Of a stretch of 64,000 nucleotides of DNA, positions 29,508 through 42,000 are shown piece by piece. This DNA comes from Syngnathus acus (Eukaryota; Chordata; Actinopteri; Syngnathiformes; Syngnathidae). The stretch covers positions 2,976,001 to 3,040,000 of the forward strand of contig NC_051100.1 in the NCBI RefSeq assembly GCF_901709675.1, read 5' to 3'. A program made the translations under genes and the position numbers. Below the pieces are notes generated by a model that made no database searches, was not told the DNA's origin, and was given only the letters and a program-made list of their open reading frames with translations. Positions within the stretch are counted from its first letter, which is position 1, and each line of letters begins with the position of its first letter.

Positions 29508-30396
29508 GTCGTCGACTCACAAGTTTCTAGGGGCTCCGCTCCGCGACTTGAAGTTTTAAGAGGAGAGAGACGAGGCAGGCGGTCCAGTTGGACGACACAC
29601 CGACCCCAGGGAGGCTCGGTGTCTATTACCCACCGACACGCAACTCTCGACGGCTCCGGATCAGGTGACACCCGGCGATTGGCAACTTTCTCCGGTAGGA
29701 CATGGTTTTATTTTTTACGTCTTTAACAAGATATATAAGAACATCATATCTTCTCAACGCGTCAATGTTTACATAGTGAGTCCGTTTTAACGCCATTTAT
29801 GTCCTAATTGTCGTTTACAAATGGTTGTTGATTGACGGCCATGTTGTAGTGATAGGTTGAGGCCACAAGATGGCGGCATAGTAACAGTTACAAATCCATG
29901 TTCACTTTTATGACTCAAATAGAATTATTGGGCTTTAAAAAATACTTCTCTACAAGTGAATTTGTTGAAAATGTTGAAATTTAATTCCATTGTTTTTTTT
30001 ATGTATGCTGAAGACATTTGGATTTTGGATTAAAAAGGTGAATGAGAGACAAAAGTTGAAAATTCTTGCTTTTAGTTCATGGTTTGGAAATGTAAATGTG
30101 TTGAACAACTCAGGACGAAGCACCTACCGACTGTTCGCGTGGATGGACATTATGAAAACAACTCATTGACGCCATCAGACGGTTGCATTTTTCATACGAT
30201 GCGCTCCCTCTTTTCGACTGTCGACTTTTCGTAACCCTAAACATTTCTCAAATGATTTTTCAAGACAACATTTGATTAGAGCCACTTTCTTTTAATGACT
30301 GTTAATCACATGACCTGGCAACTGTACATACAGTAGACTCTGTCCCACATAAGAAATTTTGTCAGATTTATGTCCAATGTCCCGAATAGAGCGTAC

Positions 30397-30466
30397 CTTC
30401 AGCAGCCATGACAAAAGCAGGCACGGCCAACAGCGCCAGTAGCAGGAGGACAACGAAAACCCTCAT
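30397..30466 (-). CDS. Isolated signal-peptide exon, candidate paralogue of the acidic-repeat gene
   Basis: From the minus-strand ATG at 30466 the exon encodes MRVFVVLLLLALLAVPAFVM and AAE, then stops at a good donor (GAAG/gtacgc) in phase 1. The exon at 34777-34702 of the acidic-repeat gene is alike in length (70 versus 76 nt), phase, leader MR-x-x-V-x-LLLLAL and donor context. This suggests a tandem duplicate. I could find no convincing second exon downstream on the minus strand between 30396 and 29508. The rest is therefore lost, remote or unrecognisable to me. It could be a live small secreted-peptide gene or a remnant. The product is unknown. Confidence 0.45.
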
Positions 30467-30626
30467 GATTACGGAGTGTGTTCGAGCGGATCAAAAGGTA
30501 ACAAAAATTCCTTATCTAATGAAGGATACGCCTTGAAAATGGGATTGGCTGACTTGCTTAATTTATCTTTACTGTGGTGGAGGTGTGGACATAATTTTTA
30601 GTCATTAAAAATGCTCAAGCCAGGTT

Positions 30627-30653
30627 CAGGTCAGGTCAGGTCAGGTCAGGTCA
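30627..30653. repeat. AGGTC pentamer microsatellite
   Basis: Five tandem AGGTC units. Each junction recreates AGGTCA, the nuclear-receptor half-site, at 5-bp spacing. Confidence 0.85.
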
Positions 30654-31801
30654 AGTTTATTGTGAGATTTGAAACACTTCCATGGAATCTTCCTCGGATT
30701 TTTACATAAAATCAGCCTTAGAGGCTTTTGGAGTCTCGCAAAGTCTTGATCATGTAGACTGCGTTTTGATAGGATGCCTGGTGGGAGCGGATCGTCGGCT
30801 CCTGGGTCAGACTCTCCCTTCCTTTCCCCCAACGGAGCCTCAGATCGAGTGTTTTCTGTTTCTGGTCCGTCCCCCTCTCTTGTCCATTTCTAAAAATTCT
30901 TCTCGACACATTTTTATACGTTGGCTTTCGACCGATTTTATTGTTATGCTCCTTTATACTTTTTAGTGTTCCAATTAACTTTTTTCACTGTCTTTGTAGT
31001 TGTTCCGGCCCTTAAAGAAAAATATTCGTCAAAAGCCACTTTATTTAATTGATCGTTCATAAAAACCTGTCAGTCATTTGCCAGTGTGGCAAGTGTCTAA
31101 GATGGTTTAGTCCAATTAAGATGATTACGTCAATTACATTTGACATTTAGTGCAAGACATGACTCAGTACGATTCAGTGAAGAAACCGTGCCCGAAAAGA
31201 CACTGAGCGTTTACCCTTTGGATATTTTTGTACGTATCAACACTGCCTCAACAGTCAGGTTGGTTTCAAATCTGAGTTACATATACTCGGCGGACTTGTT
31301 AAGATCATTTAATAAATTTCCAGGGACTTCAAAGACAAACTGGTTTGCACGCCTGTCTTAGGTATGATTGTAAATGGTTGTTCGTCAACGCGTTCCTTGC
31401 GACTGGCTTGCGGCCAGTTCGGGGTGTCACATGAGTCACACAAGTAAAATATGTAGGTGATTTCTTGGTGCAGGGCTGCCGCAACATTTTTTTGGTTACC
31501 ATTTATTGTGAGGAGTTTCTGTTGAATGGAATGGGGCGAGACAACCTGTATACCACTTAACTGCGTTGATGGAAAACAATGCTAGAAGAAATAAATGTGA
31601 AATACAGTATCTCTATGTTGAGGCATGGCAGACAACAGTAAATGATCAGTGTTCGCTTCGCAAAATACAGATTGTTTGCGTCTGAATTGTGCGCTGATCA
31701 AATCGTGCAAATATACACAAAAGAAATGGTGTGTGCAAGTGAGGTGAAATGATTGATCTATTTAACTGCTCGTTACCAAAACAAAAAACGACCCCACACT
31801 T

Positions 31802-32115
31802 GACACACAGCTTACATGGAATTAAAAAAAAAAAAACAGTTACAAAAATGTTAACTGTATTTTGCAAGGAAACCACCGGACCAACTTTTCAACTTTTTCA
31901 TTTGAACATTATAAGCTGCTACAATAATAGTATGTCATATCCAAATTACTTGTCCTACATGGACACACAGGTTACATGGAATTAAAAAATAAATAAATAA
32001 ACCCCATAACCTAACCCGTAGTTTGCAAGGAAACCAACCACTGGACCAAATATCCAACTTTTTAAATTGAACATTATAGGCTGCTACATTAATAGTATGT
32101 CATATGCAAATTACT
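31802..32115. repeat. Imperfect direct duplication, about 150 bp per unit
   Basis: Unit 1 (31802-31950) and unit 2 (31962-32115) both begin gacacacag-ttacatggaattaaaa. Both contain ttgcaaggaaacca and ttgaacattata-gctgctac, and end gtatgtcatat-caaattact. Confidence 0.8.
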
Positions 32116-32194
32116 ACTCAACACGGTTCGGTACATTTCTTTTGTGTACCATCTGATGTTGGGTGGAATTTTATCTGGCTAGCCTATTTCAAGT

Positions 32195-32205
32195 CTCTTT
32201 CTCTC

Positions 32206-32272
<67 letters not shown>

Positions 32273-32281
32273 GTCTCTCTT
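32195..32281. repeat. CT microsatellite
   Basis: About 87 bp of CT dinucleotide with a few CTGT interruptions, downstream of the acidic-repeat gene. Confidence 0.95.
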
Positions 32282-32498
32282 TAACTTTTGTGCAAACACT
32301 TCAACAGATTTTAAGAAATGTGAGATAACTTGTATGGAGTTACTTAAACAAACATTGAGTAAATATGAGATCATTTATATGCGACTACTTCAACACATGT
32401 CTTTTCTATCACACTTAGCAAGGAAAAACAGTCCTGATCAACAACAATCTATGGATAAAAGTTACAGGGTTAAATAAAAGTGAAAGAAGTTCTTTATG

Positions 32499-34777
32499 CT
32501 AAACAGAGTTTTCGTCGTCTTCACATTTATTGTCTTCCCTTGAATTTTTGTCATCTTCTGAATTTTTGTCTTCCCTTGAGTTTTTGTCTTCCCTTGAGTT
32601 TTTGTCTTCGCTTGAGTTTTTGTCTTCGCTTGAGTTTTTGTCATCTCCTGAGTTTTCGTCGTCCCCTGAATATTCGTCGTCCCCTGAATATTCGTCGTCC
32701 CCTGATTCATCGTCGTCTCCTGAATTTTTGTCGTCTCCTGAATTTTCGTCGTCTCCTGAATTTTCGTCGTCCCCTGATTTGTCGTCTCCACATTTATTGT
32801 CTTCCCTTGAATTTTTGTCATCTTCTGAATTTTTGTCTTCCCTTGAGTTTTTGTCTTCTCTTGAGTTTTTGTCTTCTCCTGAGTTTTCGTCGTCTCCACA
32901 TTTATTGTCTTCCCTTGAGTTTTTGTCTTCTCTTGAGTTTTTGTCTTCTCCTGAGTTTTCGTCGTCTTCACATTTATTGTCTTCCCTTGAATTTTTGTCA
33001 TCTTCTGAATTTTTGTCTTCCCTTGAGTTTTTGTCTTCCCTTGAGTCTTTGTCTTCCCTTGAGTCTTTGTCTTCCCTTGAGTTTTTGTCTTCTCCTGAGT
33101 TTTCGTCGTCCCCTGATTCATCGTCGTCTCCTGAATTTTCGTCGTCCCCTGAATTTTCGTCGTCCCCTGATTTGTCGTCTTCACATTTATTGTCTTCCCT
33201 TGAATTTTTGTCATCTTCTGAATTTTTGTCTTCCCTTGAGTTTTTGTCTTCTCTTGAGTTTTTGTCTTCTCCTGAGTTTTCGTCGTCTCCACATTTATTG
33301 TCTTCCCATGAGTTTTCGTCGTCTCCACATTTATTGTCTTCCCTTGAGTTTTTGTCTTCCCATGAGTTTTCGTCGTCTCCTGAATTTTCGTCGTCCCCTG
33401 ATTTGTCGTCTTCACATTTATTGTCTTCCCTTGAATTTTTGTCATCTTCTGAATTTTTGTCTTCCCTTGAGTTTTTGTCTTCTCTTGAGTTTTTGTCTTC
33501 TCCTGAGTTTTCGTCATCTCCACATTTATTGTCTTCCCATGAGTTTTTGTCTTCCCATGAGTTTTCGTCGTCTCCACATTTATTGTCTTCCCATGAGTTT
33601 TCGTCTTCCCATGAGTTTTCGTCGTCTCCACATTTATTGTCTTCCCATGAGTTTTCGTCTTCCCATGAGTTTTCGTCGTCTCCACATTTATTGTCTTCCC
33701 TTGAGTTTTTGTCATCTTCTGAATTTTTGTCTTCCCTTGAGTTTTTGTCTTCCCTTGAGTTTTTTGTCTTTTGATTTTTTTTGCCCCCTGACCATTCTTC
33801 TCCTGAAGATTTATTTTCTTCTGAATTGTCATCGTCCCCTGATTTGTCTTCATCTGATGAATTTTCTTCCTCACATGAATTTTCTTCATCTCCCGGATTT
33901 TCTCCTTCTGAATCTCGATTGCCGTTTTCGATTTTCCGGATTTCTGTGAAAGTCACACAAAGAGATCGAAATTGCGTTTCCTGATCCACGGACAAACAAG
34001 ACATTCAAGTAAACAATACAAAAAGTAAAAACAAGAAGGCACATACAATGAATAAATAAGAGCAATGAATACATAATAAATAAATAAATAAATTCAAATT
34101 CCAGTTTCAGTTCCGTTTTACGACTCAATTCTATATTGATTTTCATATGGAGAAAAAAGCTCAAAAAACCATTATCATGTATTTCTTTTCTAAATTGCAA
34201 CTTTGTGAGATATTGTGTTAAGAGGAAAGAATGCAAACATTCTCCTACAATAGAAATGATCACCCGCCGAAAATCAGAGGCTTCTACAACAGCAAATTGG
34301 TCAAGCCTTAAGTTTTGACACTCCCTCCGCAGTGGATCAATATTCCGCAATACTCATTGCAAGCTTTTGCATGTAAGAGGTATTTCCTACCTTTTGTTGA
34401 AATTTCAGTTTTCAACCCTTGATAAATCAGGTATAAGCTCAATACCCACTCACTTATACATAATCCATGGAACAAATATGAAGCCCAGAAAAAGACGGGT
34501 GCTTCCAAAACATCTGCACGTTCGCAAGCCATGGCACATGTGTGAATTTGCTGACTTACCTTTGATCACAGTTTCCAATCTTGAAATATCTCTGATGATG
34601 CTCCTCCTTGCTGTAGGAAGAAAAAGTCAATATTCACTTCTCACGATTGTGGCGATCAAATTCTCTTTCCAACGTGTCCCGATACGAAAAGAGGAACATA
34701 CCTTGAGCACGCGCGGGCCTGGCGTACATGGATACTGCGGAAAGCGCCAGCAGCAGCAAGATAACGTGGGCCCTCAT
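32499..34777 (-). CDS. Secreted, highly acidic hexapeptide-repeat protein (unnamed)
   Basis: Four exons on the minus strand: 34777-34702, 34610-34560, 34417-34391 and 33943-32499. They total 1599 nt and give 532 residues. Each junction is phase 1 and GT-AG, and the frames agree, which singles out this reading frame in a repeat that is open in several. Residues 1-25 are a signal peptide (MRAHVILLLLALSAVSMYAR, then PARAQ). Residues 26-60 form a short amphipathic, coiled-coil-like helix (RDISRLETVIKGLKTEIS). From about residue 60 to the end the chain is Asp/Glu/Asn/Ser/Lys. After a less regular 70-residue lead it becomes tandem hexapeptides of the type E-D-K-N-S-R or D-D-E-N-S-G. Twelve N-K-C units place cysteines at intervals. 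Almost every unit has S-x-E or S-x-D, the Fam20C secretory-kinase target. The composition recalls otolith or bone matrix proteins (starmaker-like), but I recognise no specific orthologue. The all-phase-1 introns argue against the SCPP family, whose introns are phase 0. Confidence 0.7.
32505..33765 (-). repeat. 18-bp coding minisatellite
   Basis: About 70 tandem 18-bp units, varied by codon, encode the hexapeptide array. A higher-order module is visible: four EDKNS-type units, then a DNKC unit, recurring about six times. The unit contains no stop in several frames, so long open frames appear on both strands. Confidence 0.9.
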
Positions 34778-36040
34778 GATCTGTTCCTCTCAATGTAGCG
34801 CTAATTTGAACTGATTTGTTTTTAATCGCACAGTGTGTGTTTGGATCAACACGACCGGCTGCTCTGTCAATCAAGAATCGTTTGATGGGTTTGCTCTTTG
34901 ACTAATGAGCCTTGGCTTATTAACTCGCCAGTTAATTTGGTAGGCGGAGTCCCACTGTCGCACCTTCTCGCTAAGTGCACCTTACTTTATTACCTGTTTC
35001 CCATGGTCATATTTTCCGCCCAACGTTCGCTCTGAAGCTCTCCTCCCGACAATCATTTTTACTAGCTCCAAAGATAATCTTAGCAGATAATCATGCCGTG
35101 TGTGCTTGAAAGAATATTTGACCTCAACATTTATTTTGGACTCTTCCTTGGTGCTCCCAGAGTTGTCTCTCCTTTGATTGAAACCTTTTCTTCACATACC
35201 ACTCATAGCTACATGATTAGAACATAATTACAAACCATTACCTCCCTGGTTACATTGTTTGTATACTTTTAAGTCTCAATGCCTTTTCTTTCCAGAACAC
35301 TCTGAGGTCGTCAGAACAAATCAGAAACTGTTACCTCCCTGTTTGCATTGTTGGTTTACCCTGAAGTCACATTTAATCTCACGTATATAACTATGACTGT
35401 TGTTGTCTTTTGTCATCACGTGTGACCATGACCAAAGGTTGCGTCCCAGCCTAAAAGTTGCTGAATGTTAAATAGAGCACAACATATCAAATGTCTGCCT
35501 CAAGAATGGTGGCAAAACACTACCTTTTTATTCTAAATGAATCTCTTCAGCTGTCTTGACACCATGATGTCACAAGATGGCACATATTGCTTTGACCAGA
35601 GTACAAAAACAGCCAAATACGTAGGTGACTGTGATAGGACATGGATGACTTTTTGTCGGACGATCTTTTAACTTAAATGGCCTAAATTGTCATTTTTCTT
35701 TGCCTAACAAAGTTTGCAAAACACTAGTTTGTTTGGTCTTGAACGTTTTGGTAGTAGTGACTTAGTAGTACGTGCTACGGTGTGCTTGTGTATAGTAGCT
35801 TCAACTTGAAAATGCCAGTTTGTTTCTGGCGTCCATTGTGTTACCTCAACATGGAGGTGAGTCTTTAAATGACATCCGTTTCACCAGAACCGGGAGACTT
35901 TGTTTAGTCCGTGAACTCCCTGAAGAAAAACTTTTCCTTCTGTTGAGTTTCATTCCACGCAAAGTTTGGAAATTAAAAATCTGCCACAGTTTGTGAGGTG
36001 GCAGAGGACAGGCGCCAGTGAAAGGTCCAAACAAGTCATC
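34778..36040. other. Intergenic stretch between acidic-repeat gene and bean1-like gene
   Basis: Would contain the promoter of the minus-strand acidic-repeat gene and the 3' UTR of bean1. A TTTATT at 35527-35532 is a candidate minus-strand polyadenylation signal for the latter. Two short similar phrases (caaaccattacctccctggttacattgtttg and gaaactgttacctccctgtttgcattg, near 35230 and 35325) look like a small local duplication. No gene seen. Confidence 0.45.
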
Positions 36041-39000
36041 TTACGAGATCTGGCTGATCCCTGACTGCCGCCGGTTGGCGTCCGTGTCCCTCTCTGTTTG
36101 ATATTTGGAAAGGTCACATGGCACGAGGGGGAGGGGCTGCCCGTGTTCGGCCACCACCGCCTCGTACGGGGGCACCACTTCGTACGGTGGCGCTGCTTCT
36201 GACGGGAAGGAGATGGATGCGATGCGTGGATACGCCGAGGGTGGCGAGGCGGTGCCGGCGGTACTTGGACCCTCCTCTGCCCCCTCAGACTCATTCTGAC
36301 GGGGGTCCCACAGCGAGTATGGCGGGGGGTCGTCTGTGGGTATGTAGAGGTGAGTGCAACCCGGGCCCACGCATTCATCGTAACTGCGGAGAGGAAGAAG
36401 AAGAGTATTAGATCCCATAACGGTGTAAACTGGCAAGGGGTGTTTGTTTTCCGTGGTGGCTTAACACTCCAAGGAGCTTTAGAAGAAAACATTTGGACCT
36501 TGTGGATGTTAGGAAGTGGTGCTCCTGACCAAAAAAAAATATTTTTAATTTAATTGTAGCTCAAGGCAGACGTTCGAGGCGGTTGCAACCACAAACCCAG
36601 AAACAAAATAGACCCTCGCTTCTTGTGCCACTCCAGCCCGAGAAACAAAAAATGGTGACAATAATCACGGGAACTGACGATGCACTTGATAAGGACGACA
36701 TCACAAGTTCCCGTCACAAGTTGTCCTCTTTCATTCACTTGTTAAAAGAAAAAAAATCAAAGAGATGTTTGTCATGTGAGAAGCGTTTGTCATCTGATAG
36801 CACTTAACTGCGGAACGACAAGAATGAGAAAAGGATTTATTTGTGGCAGCCCGATATTGCAAAATAAAATCATGGAAATAGAGGGAGGACGTCTGCCATT
36901 ACTTAGTTGGCTGATCCAGTCACGTTGGTCACTTCATATCTTTTCATTTTTTTTCTTTACACTTACATGGCAGGAGGACAGAGGAAGGGTCTATTTGAAT
37001 TATTTATTAAAATTGCCAATTAAACCAGCTGACATTTTAGTTCAAACACAGCCTGACTTGGCCTTTTTAGACACACACGTATCCAAAGGGCAGCAAAAGT
37101 AGAACCAACACATCCTCATAAATGAATGAGCACAAAAAGAGGTCAGTCAGTTAGTGTGGCACTGTAACTTGCTGCATTGATGAAAAGGTAAACAATCTAA
37201 ATAATTACAGACGAATAAATAAATGACAGACGCTCACCGTGGTGGAGAGTCGGGGTATAAGTGGTTGACTTGTGACAGACTGTAAGAGTCAAAGTCCAAA
37301 CCGGGTGGAAAGTCTTCTAAGCAGGTAGACCTCAGTTCTCCGACAGAGCCTCCGAAGGAGTAACCGTCCGGACCTAGAAGGTTTCGAGGCAAAGTCGGGT
37401 TTCAAACCAGGTTCAGGGTTCGGGTCAGGGATGTGAGCCTTGTACGAACCGTAGCTGGCTCTCAGGTGAGGGTTTCGTAGCCGGCTGTCCTTGCGCAGGC
37501 TGCCCACGATGATGGTGACGCAGGAGAGGAAGAGCACCAGGCCTATGACGATACCCGCCACCACCAGCGGAGACACCAGGAGAGACGCTTCGCCCCCAGA
37601 CTCGCGCTCACTCCTGCAGTCCGGGTACTCCCCATGGCTCTGGTTCGAGCTCACTGGCGGAGTGGAGGGAGAACCTTGTTTTATGGATTCCAATGCCGTC
37701 ATTGGTGGTGACGTAGCTGTCGTTTGCATTTTTTTTCATATGCTAACTGAAAGGACATGTATGTTGGCATGATATGCGGCCATTGTTAGTGGAGTTGTTC
37801 CCATCGCTGACTTTTATGCAGATGGTATGGAAACCATGAATGCAAGCTGCGTTGAATCCAGAGTTGCGTGCCAAGCGGCGTGTTGCGAGGAGAAAGAGTG
37901 AGAGCGCAGTGTGGCGGGATGTCATGTTACGTAACAGCTTTATTCTCCCGCACACACTATCACACACACTACAGACTCCTTCTTATCCCTCCTCCTTTGC
38001 CATCTTTCCTAGCCTCATCATTCCTCCGGGGACTCACTCCACTTTAGCGTGTGACAGATAATTAGAGCTACACTTTACACACCACGCACACACTACACAC
38101 ACACACCACACACACCACACGCGGCGTATCCTTCTCAGCCGTTTAACGTCTCATTGCTGTTTTTTTTTTTTTTTTCCTTCTCGGGCTTGTCGGTCTTCAT
38201 CTTCATGACATCTTCCTTGCAGTTGCGTCATTCTCTCCTAGGGGAGTGTGTTTGTGCGAAATGCTAATATTTGTAGCGTTTAGTTCAACGTGTGCTCATA
38301 TTAATGATGTCGAATGCTACTGTAGCGGTTATTCTATGTACTACAATACTAGTACAATATTTATATTTGTATAACTCAAAGCTCGTGATGACAATGAGGA
38401 TGTGATAAAACATCAACCAAAGAGCAAATCATGTTAGCAGAGAGGACACAAGGATGCCTCGGAGCGCTCGTCTGGCGTCTCGGAGAACAACGTCTCGGGA
38501 ACACTTAGTGGCGAGAGACCAATTCTCTCGTGTGAGGAATGGCTGACAGCAACACAAGAACGGAAAACACAATTATCCACGCTGAGACGAGACACTGGAG
38601 ACAAAGTTAGATCACGCGTTTGGAAATTAGATTGAAGTTTTATATCTGGAGTGGATGAATCGGGATATGAATATGTTAGGAAACAATGTTTTGAGAAATG
38701 GGAACGGATAAGACAAAAATATTGCACGTGTATGTACCAAATTCTCTGTGCTTACAGTAAACAAATTGTGTTTTTCTTTTCCAAACTACAGCCGTGGCTT
38801 TCGGTCGGTGTAAAAAACAGGATTGTAGAGGATATGACATTGAGTTCATCTTGACCGAAAACTACACTGAGCTTCAAATAATTGCTGTAGTCACTCTTCT
38901 TTTTTTTAATTGATGCAGTATAGTGCAGAAGTTTCTTGCCACCTAGTGGCCGCCAGTGGAATTACACATAAAACAAACCCCAATCAAACAGCAGAATGCA

Positions 39001-42000
39001 ACATGGTCTTGCCTAAATGAAATCAATTTGAATGCCTTATATATTTAATCGCTATCGTAATTATGAGAAGAGGGGTCGCATTTCGATGACTTTCAAAATG
39101 TTTCAGCCCGAGTTGAACGTGCGCCTTAAAGTAATGTACTGCTGGCTCTTTGTTGCCCATATTGCCAGAGCATTTTCACTGATCTTTCCATATCGACAGA
39201 ATATTGTGAAAATCCCACTTTGATCAATCCATAAATGGATGTGCTCATCGGGATCGGCCCGATGAGGTCGAACGGTCACAAGGATTGAAGCCAGATTGGC
39301 TGCAGTGCTTTAAATCCATCCACGATTGGTCGATTAAGAATTTGATCAGTGGTGAAAATAGCATGTTATCTGCTCGAAGCAAGTTGCGCCAACACACGCT
39401 GCTCGCACTTGGCTGAGGCCGCCCGGTGGGATTCGGGATGCATGGCGTGATATTTTTTTATTTTTTTATTATTATCGCTCTGCCTGTGTGGCGAAGGATA
39501 TCTCACCTTCTTCAACACTCGCCTGCTTTTTCGTTCTCACCTCTCGGAAAACAGCTGCTCGGGCTATTTACATATCTTTATTAATTGAATGAGGACATTA
39601 CCAGTAGTACTAGTTTAAATATTTTCCTGTGACCAAGGAGATAATGTTAGTAACAACAACGGTACCATCGTTACTTTACAAAAGTCATTCGTTACACAAA
39701 TCCCTCACTTGAATGACAACACACAATTGGCAGATGTTCAAACGACAACAGAAACAAAAGCTCTTATCTCCCTTTAAATTAGATTTCCCTTTACTCTGTA
39801 GCTATTGTGGTTTTTTTTTATACACACTAAATCTTTGTTAGTCGCAGCTTTGCTCATCCCTGTTCCGATTTTTCTTCGAAACATGATGTGGGCGATAACG
39901 AGTGTCCAGAAAGCAGCGGAGGAGATGATCAAATAGAGGCGGAAAGGGGAGGAAGAGGCCACATTTAATCGTGTTAACGCAGCACCGCAACATCTGTCTG
40001 TGTTGGACACACAAACACACATTAGCAAAAGTAGTCGCGCTGCAGTGCTGTCAACAGCTGATCTGTCTGTTTTACGATGACATTTACCCTTTATTTCTCC
40101 TTCCTCCCTCCCTCCTTTTCTCATTCAGCTGTTCCAAGTCACCTCCCTCCATTTGTTGCCCCTCACCCTTGGGAGTGTTTCTGTTCTCCCATGATACCCT
40201 TTTAGCTAGCTGGGGACAAGACATTGTCAGGGAGAGCAGACAGGAACATGAGATTTTTTTAAAAAATCAATTAGCCGATTAATCGGTTGTCACGATTTTA
40301 TCTTACCAAATATTGGAATCGGAATCAGTCTGAAGAAGTCCATTTTTTCTGTCCTTTTAGCTTGCCTGCACCATGTCAAACAGTCAGCGCTCATCTTGAC
40401 CACCTGCGGTGCTCTTTAATTGTCGTCGGGGGTGTTAGCGAGTGAGCCGGAACAACCTTGCCCATCTGAAACCTCCCCGCATACATATGCACAAGGCTCA
40501 TATCCATTTAGATAGATGCAAGCCAGCCACCCTTATGGATGCAGACAGACGCTTGGATGGCCACATCGGGGGAAAAAAAGCGCTGTTAAAAGCACTTTTT
40601 TCCCCGCGTCCATTTCCATAAAACGCGGCGACGCGGTGATTGATAGCTGGCGAGAGGCGAGACGAGGCGTGGCGGCACGCCGCTGATGGATAAATGATGT
40701 GTGCAGCCACGAGGAACACACGCAGATTCCATTTCAGATCTGCCCGCATCACAGCGGTGCACCCCCACACCCGCCGTATGTAGATTGGCTTGAGTCTTGA
40801 TCATCCACTGATAGCACGCCCCCCCCCCCCCTACACACACACACACGGTATTCGCTTTCATATTACTGCAGTGTATGCAAGTCGACAGTCATCAGGGGAA
40901 TTGAAATGGTTAGCACAGAAAAAGTATGGATTTAGGATGTGAGTCCTTTGCCATTATGTGGCAAAAGGTACAATGAAAATTGCAATGGCGTCGCTATGGC
41001 GATGCCCCCCCATCAAATATGCCTGATGTGTCAGGCCAGATATTTTTATATTTTTTTTCCCCAGGAATTTTTTTTTTCAACATTTGCTTCCTACAGGGAA
41101 AATAACCACTATTTTTCTGAAGGAAATTTTGGGTTCACAAAATAAAATAAAATAGATTTCACGTGAGAACCTGGTTCTTAGACTCACCTAAGCACCAACT
41201 CTCACCTAGCCCTTCCCCTGTATAACTCATTTAAAGTAATTTTTGGTGGGCACTGGCACTGCTTTGACATTATTAATTCCTGTCAAGTAATGCAAACACA
41301 TTACTCTCCAACCACAAAGCAGCAGCATGCAAAATGTCAACCTTGGCCATTGGAAGTGTCTTATCTCCACCCAGCAAGACATCCCTGAGCTTTTTATCCA
41401 TCTCTTGGCTTGGCTCCCTTTTGGGAAGCACGCCCCAGGTGCCAGGATGGATGGGAAAAGGGGGGGGGGGGTGGGATCAGCTAAGGATGTGAATAATACA
41501 TCAGAGGAGAAAGGAAGGAAGGATGAGGTGATGAGAGAGAGGAGAGAAGGCGATTTAAAGGGCAGGAAGGGAGCGCGGGACTTGTCCGTCCATCTGTCCC
41601 CCCACCGCGTCTCCCGGACGCCTCCGCCGTGGTCAGGATGCGTTGCGTAAGCACGGATTCATCTTTTATTGAAGCATCTATAAATACTGTCTGTTGTTCT
41701 CTTGGGTTTAAAAGCTCAACCTCTGATCCGGTTATAAATAAAGAGGTAAGATAGCCACCGAGCAAGCCACTTTTCCCGTGCTCGGTTGAAGTGAAGACCT
41801 CACACGACATTGCGGAGCGTGCATACTACTTGAATGCAAAATGCTAATGTAGCATCATTGGTGTCATTGGTGCTACGGTTTGGACTAGCAACTGAGTGCT
41901 TCTAATGTGATGGGAATGGAAGGACGTCATTTGCCCGTTATACACGCTTGCTTTGAAACGATTTGATGAAATTGATTGACGTTGTGAAATTGGCAACCAG

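Larger units (their letters stand above)
30467..32498. other. Non-coding stretch between the signal exon and the acidic-repeat gene
   Basis: Holds an (AGGTC)n run, a fragment of a dispersed fish repeat, a 150-bp imperfect direct duplication and a CT microsatellite. No spliced or homologous coding sequence was recognised; small open frames here lack start context and splice support. Confidence 0.5.

Noticed and set aside
32505-33765. Regular repeats resembling a CRISPR array
   Set aside because: Units are directly adjacent 18-mers without unique spacers, inside a vertebrate coding exon.
32462-33889. 475-codon minus-strand frame of Lys-Thr-Gln repeats
   Set aside because: Another frame of the same minisatellite, not joined in phase to the signal-peptide exons.
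32480-33949. Plus-strand open frame of 489 codons rich in Leu-Ser-Phe-Cys
   Set aside because: Product of 18-bp repeat periodicity. Spliced exons with a signal peptide support the minus-strand frame instead.
35950-36492. 180-codon minus frame over the bean1 last exon
   Set aside because: Wrong frame; the PPxY-containing frame joins upstream exons in phase.
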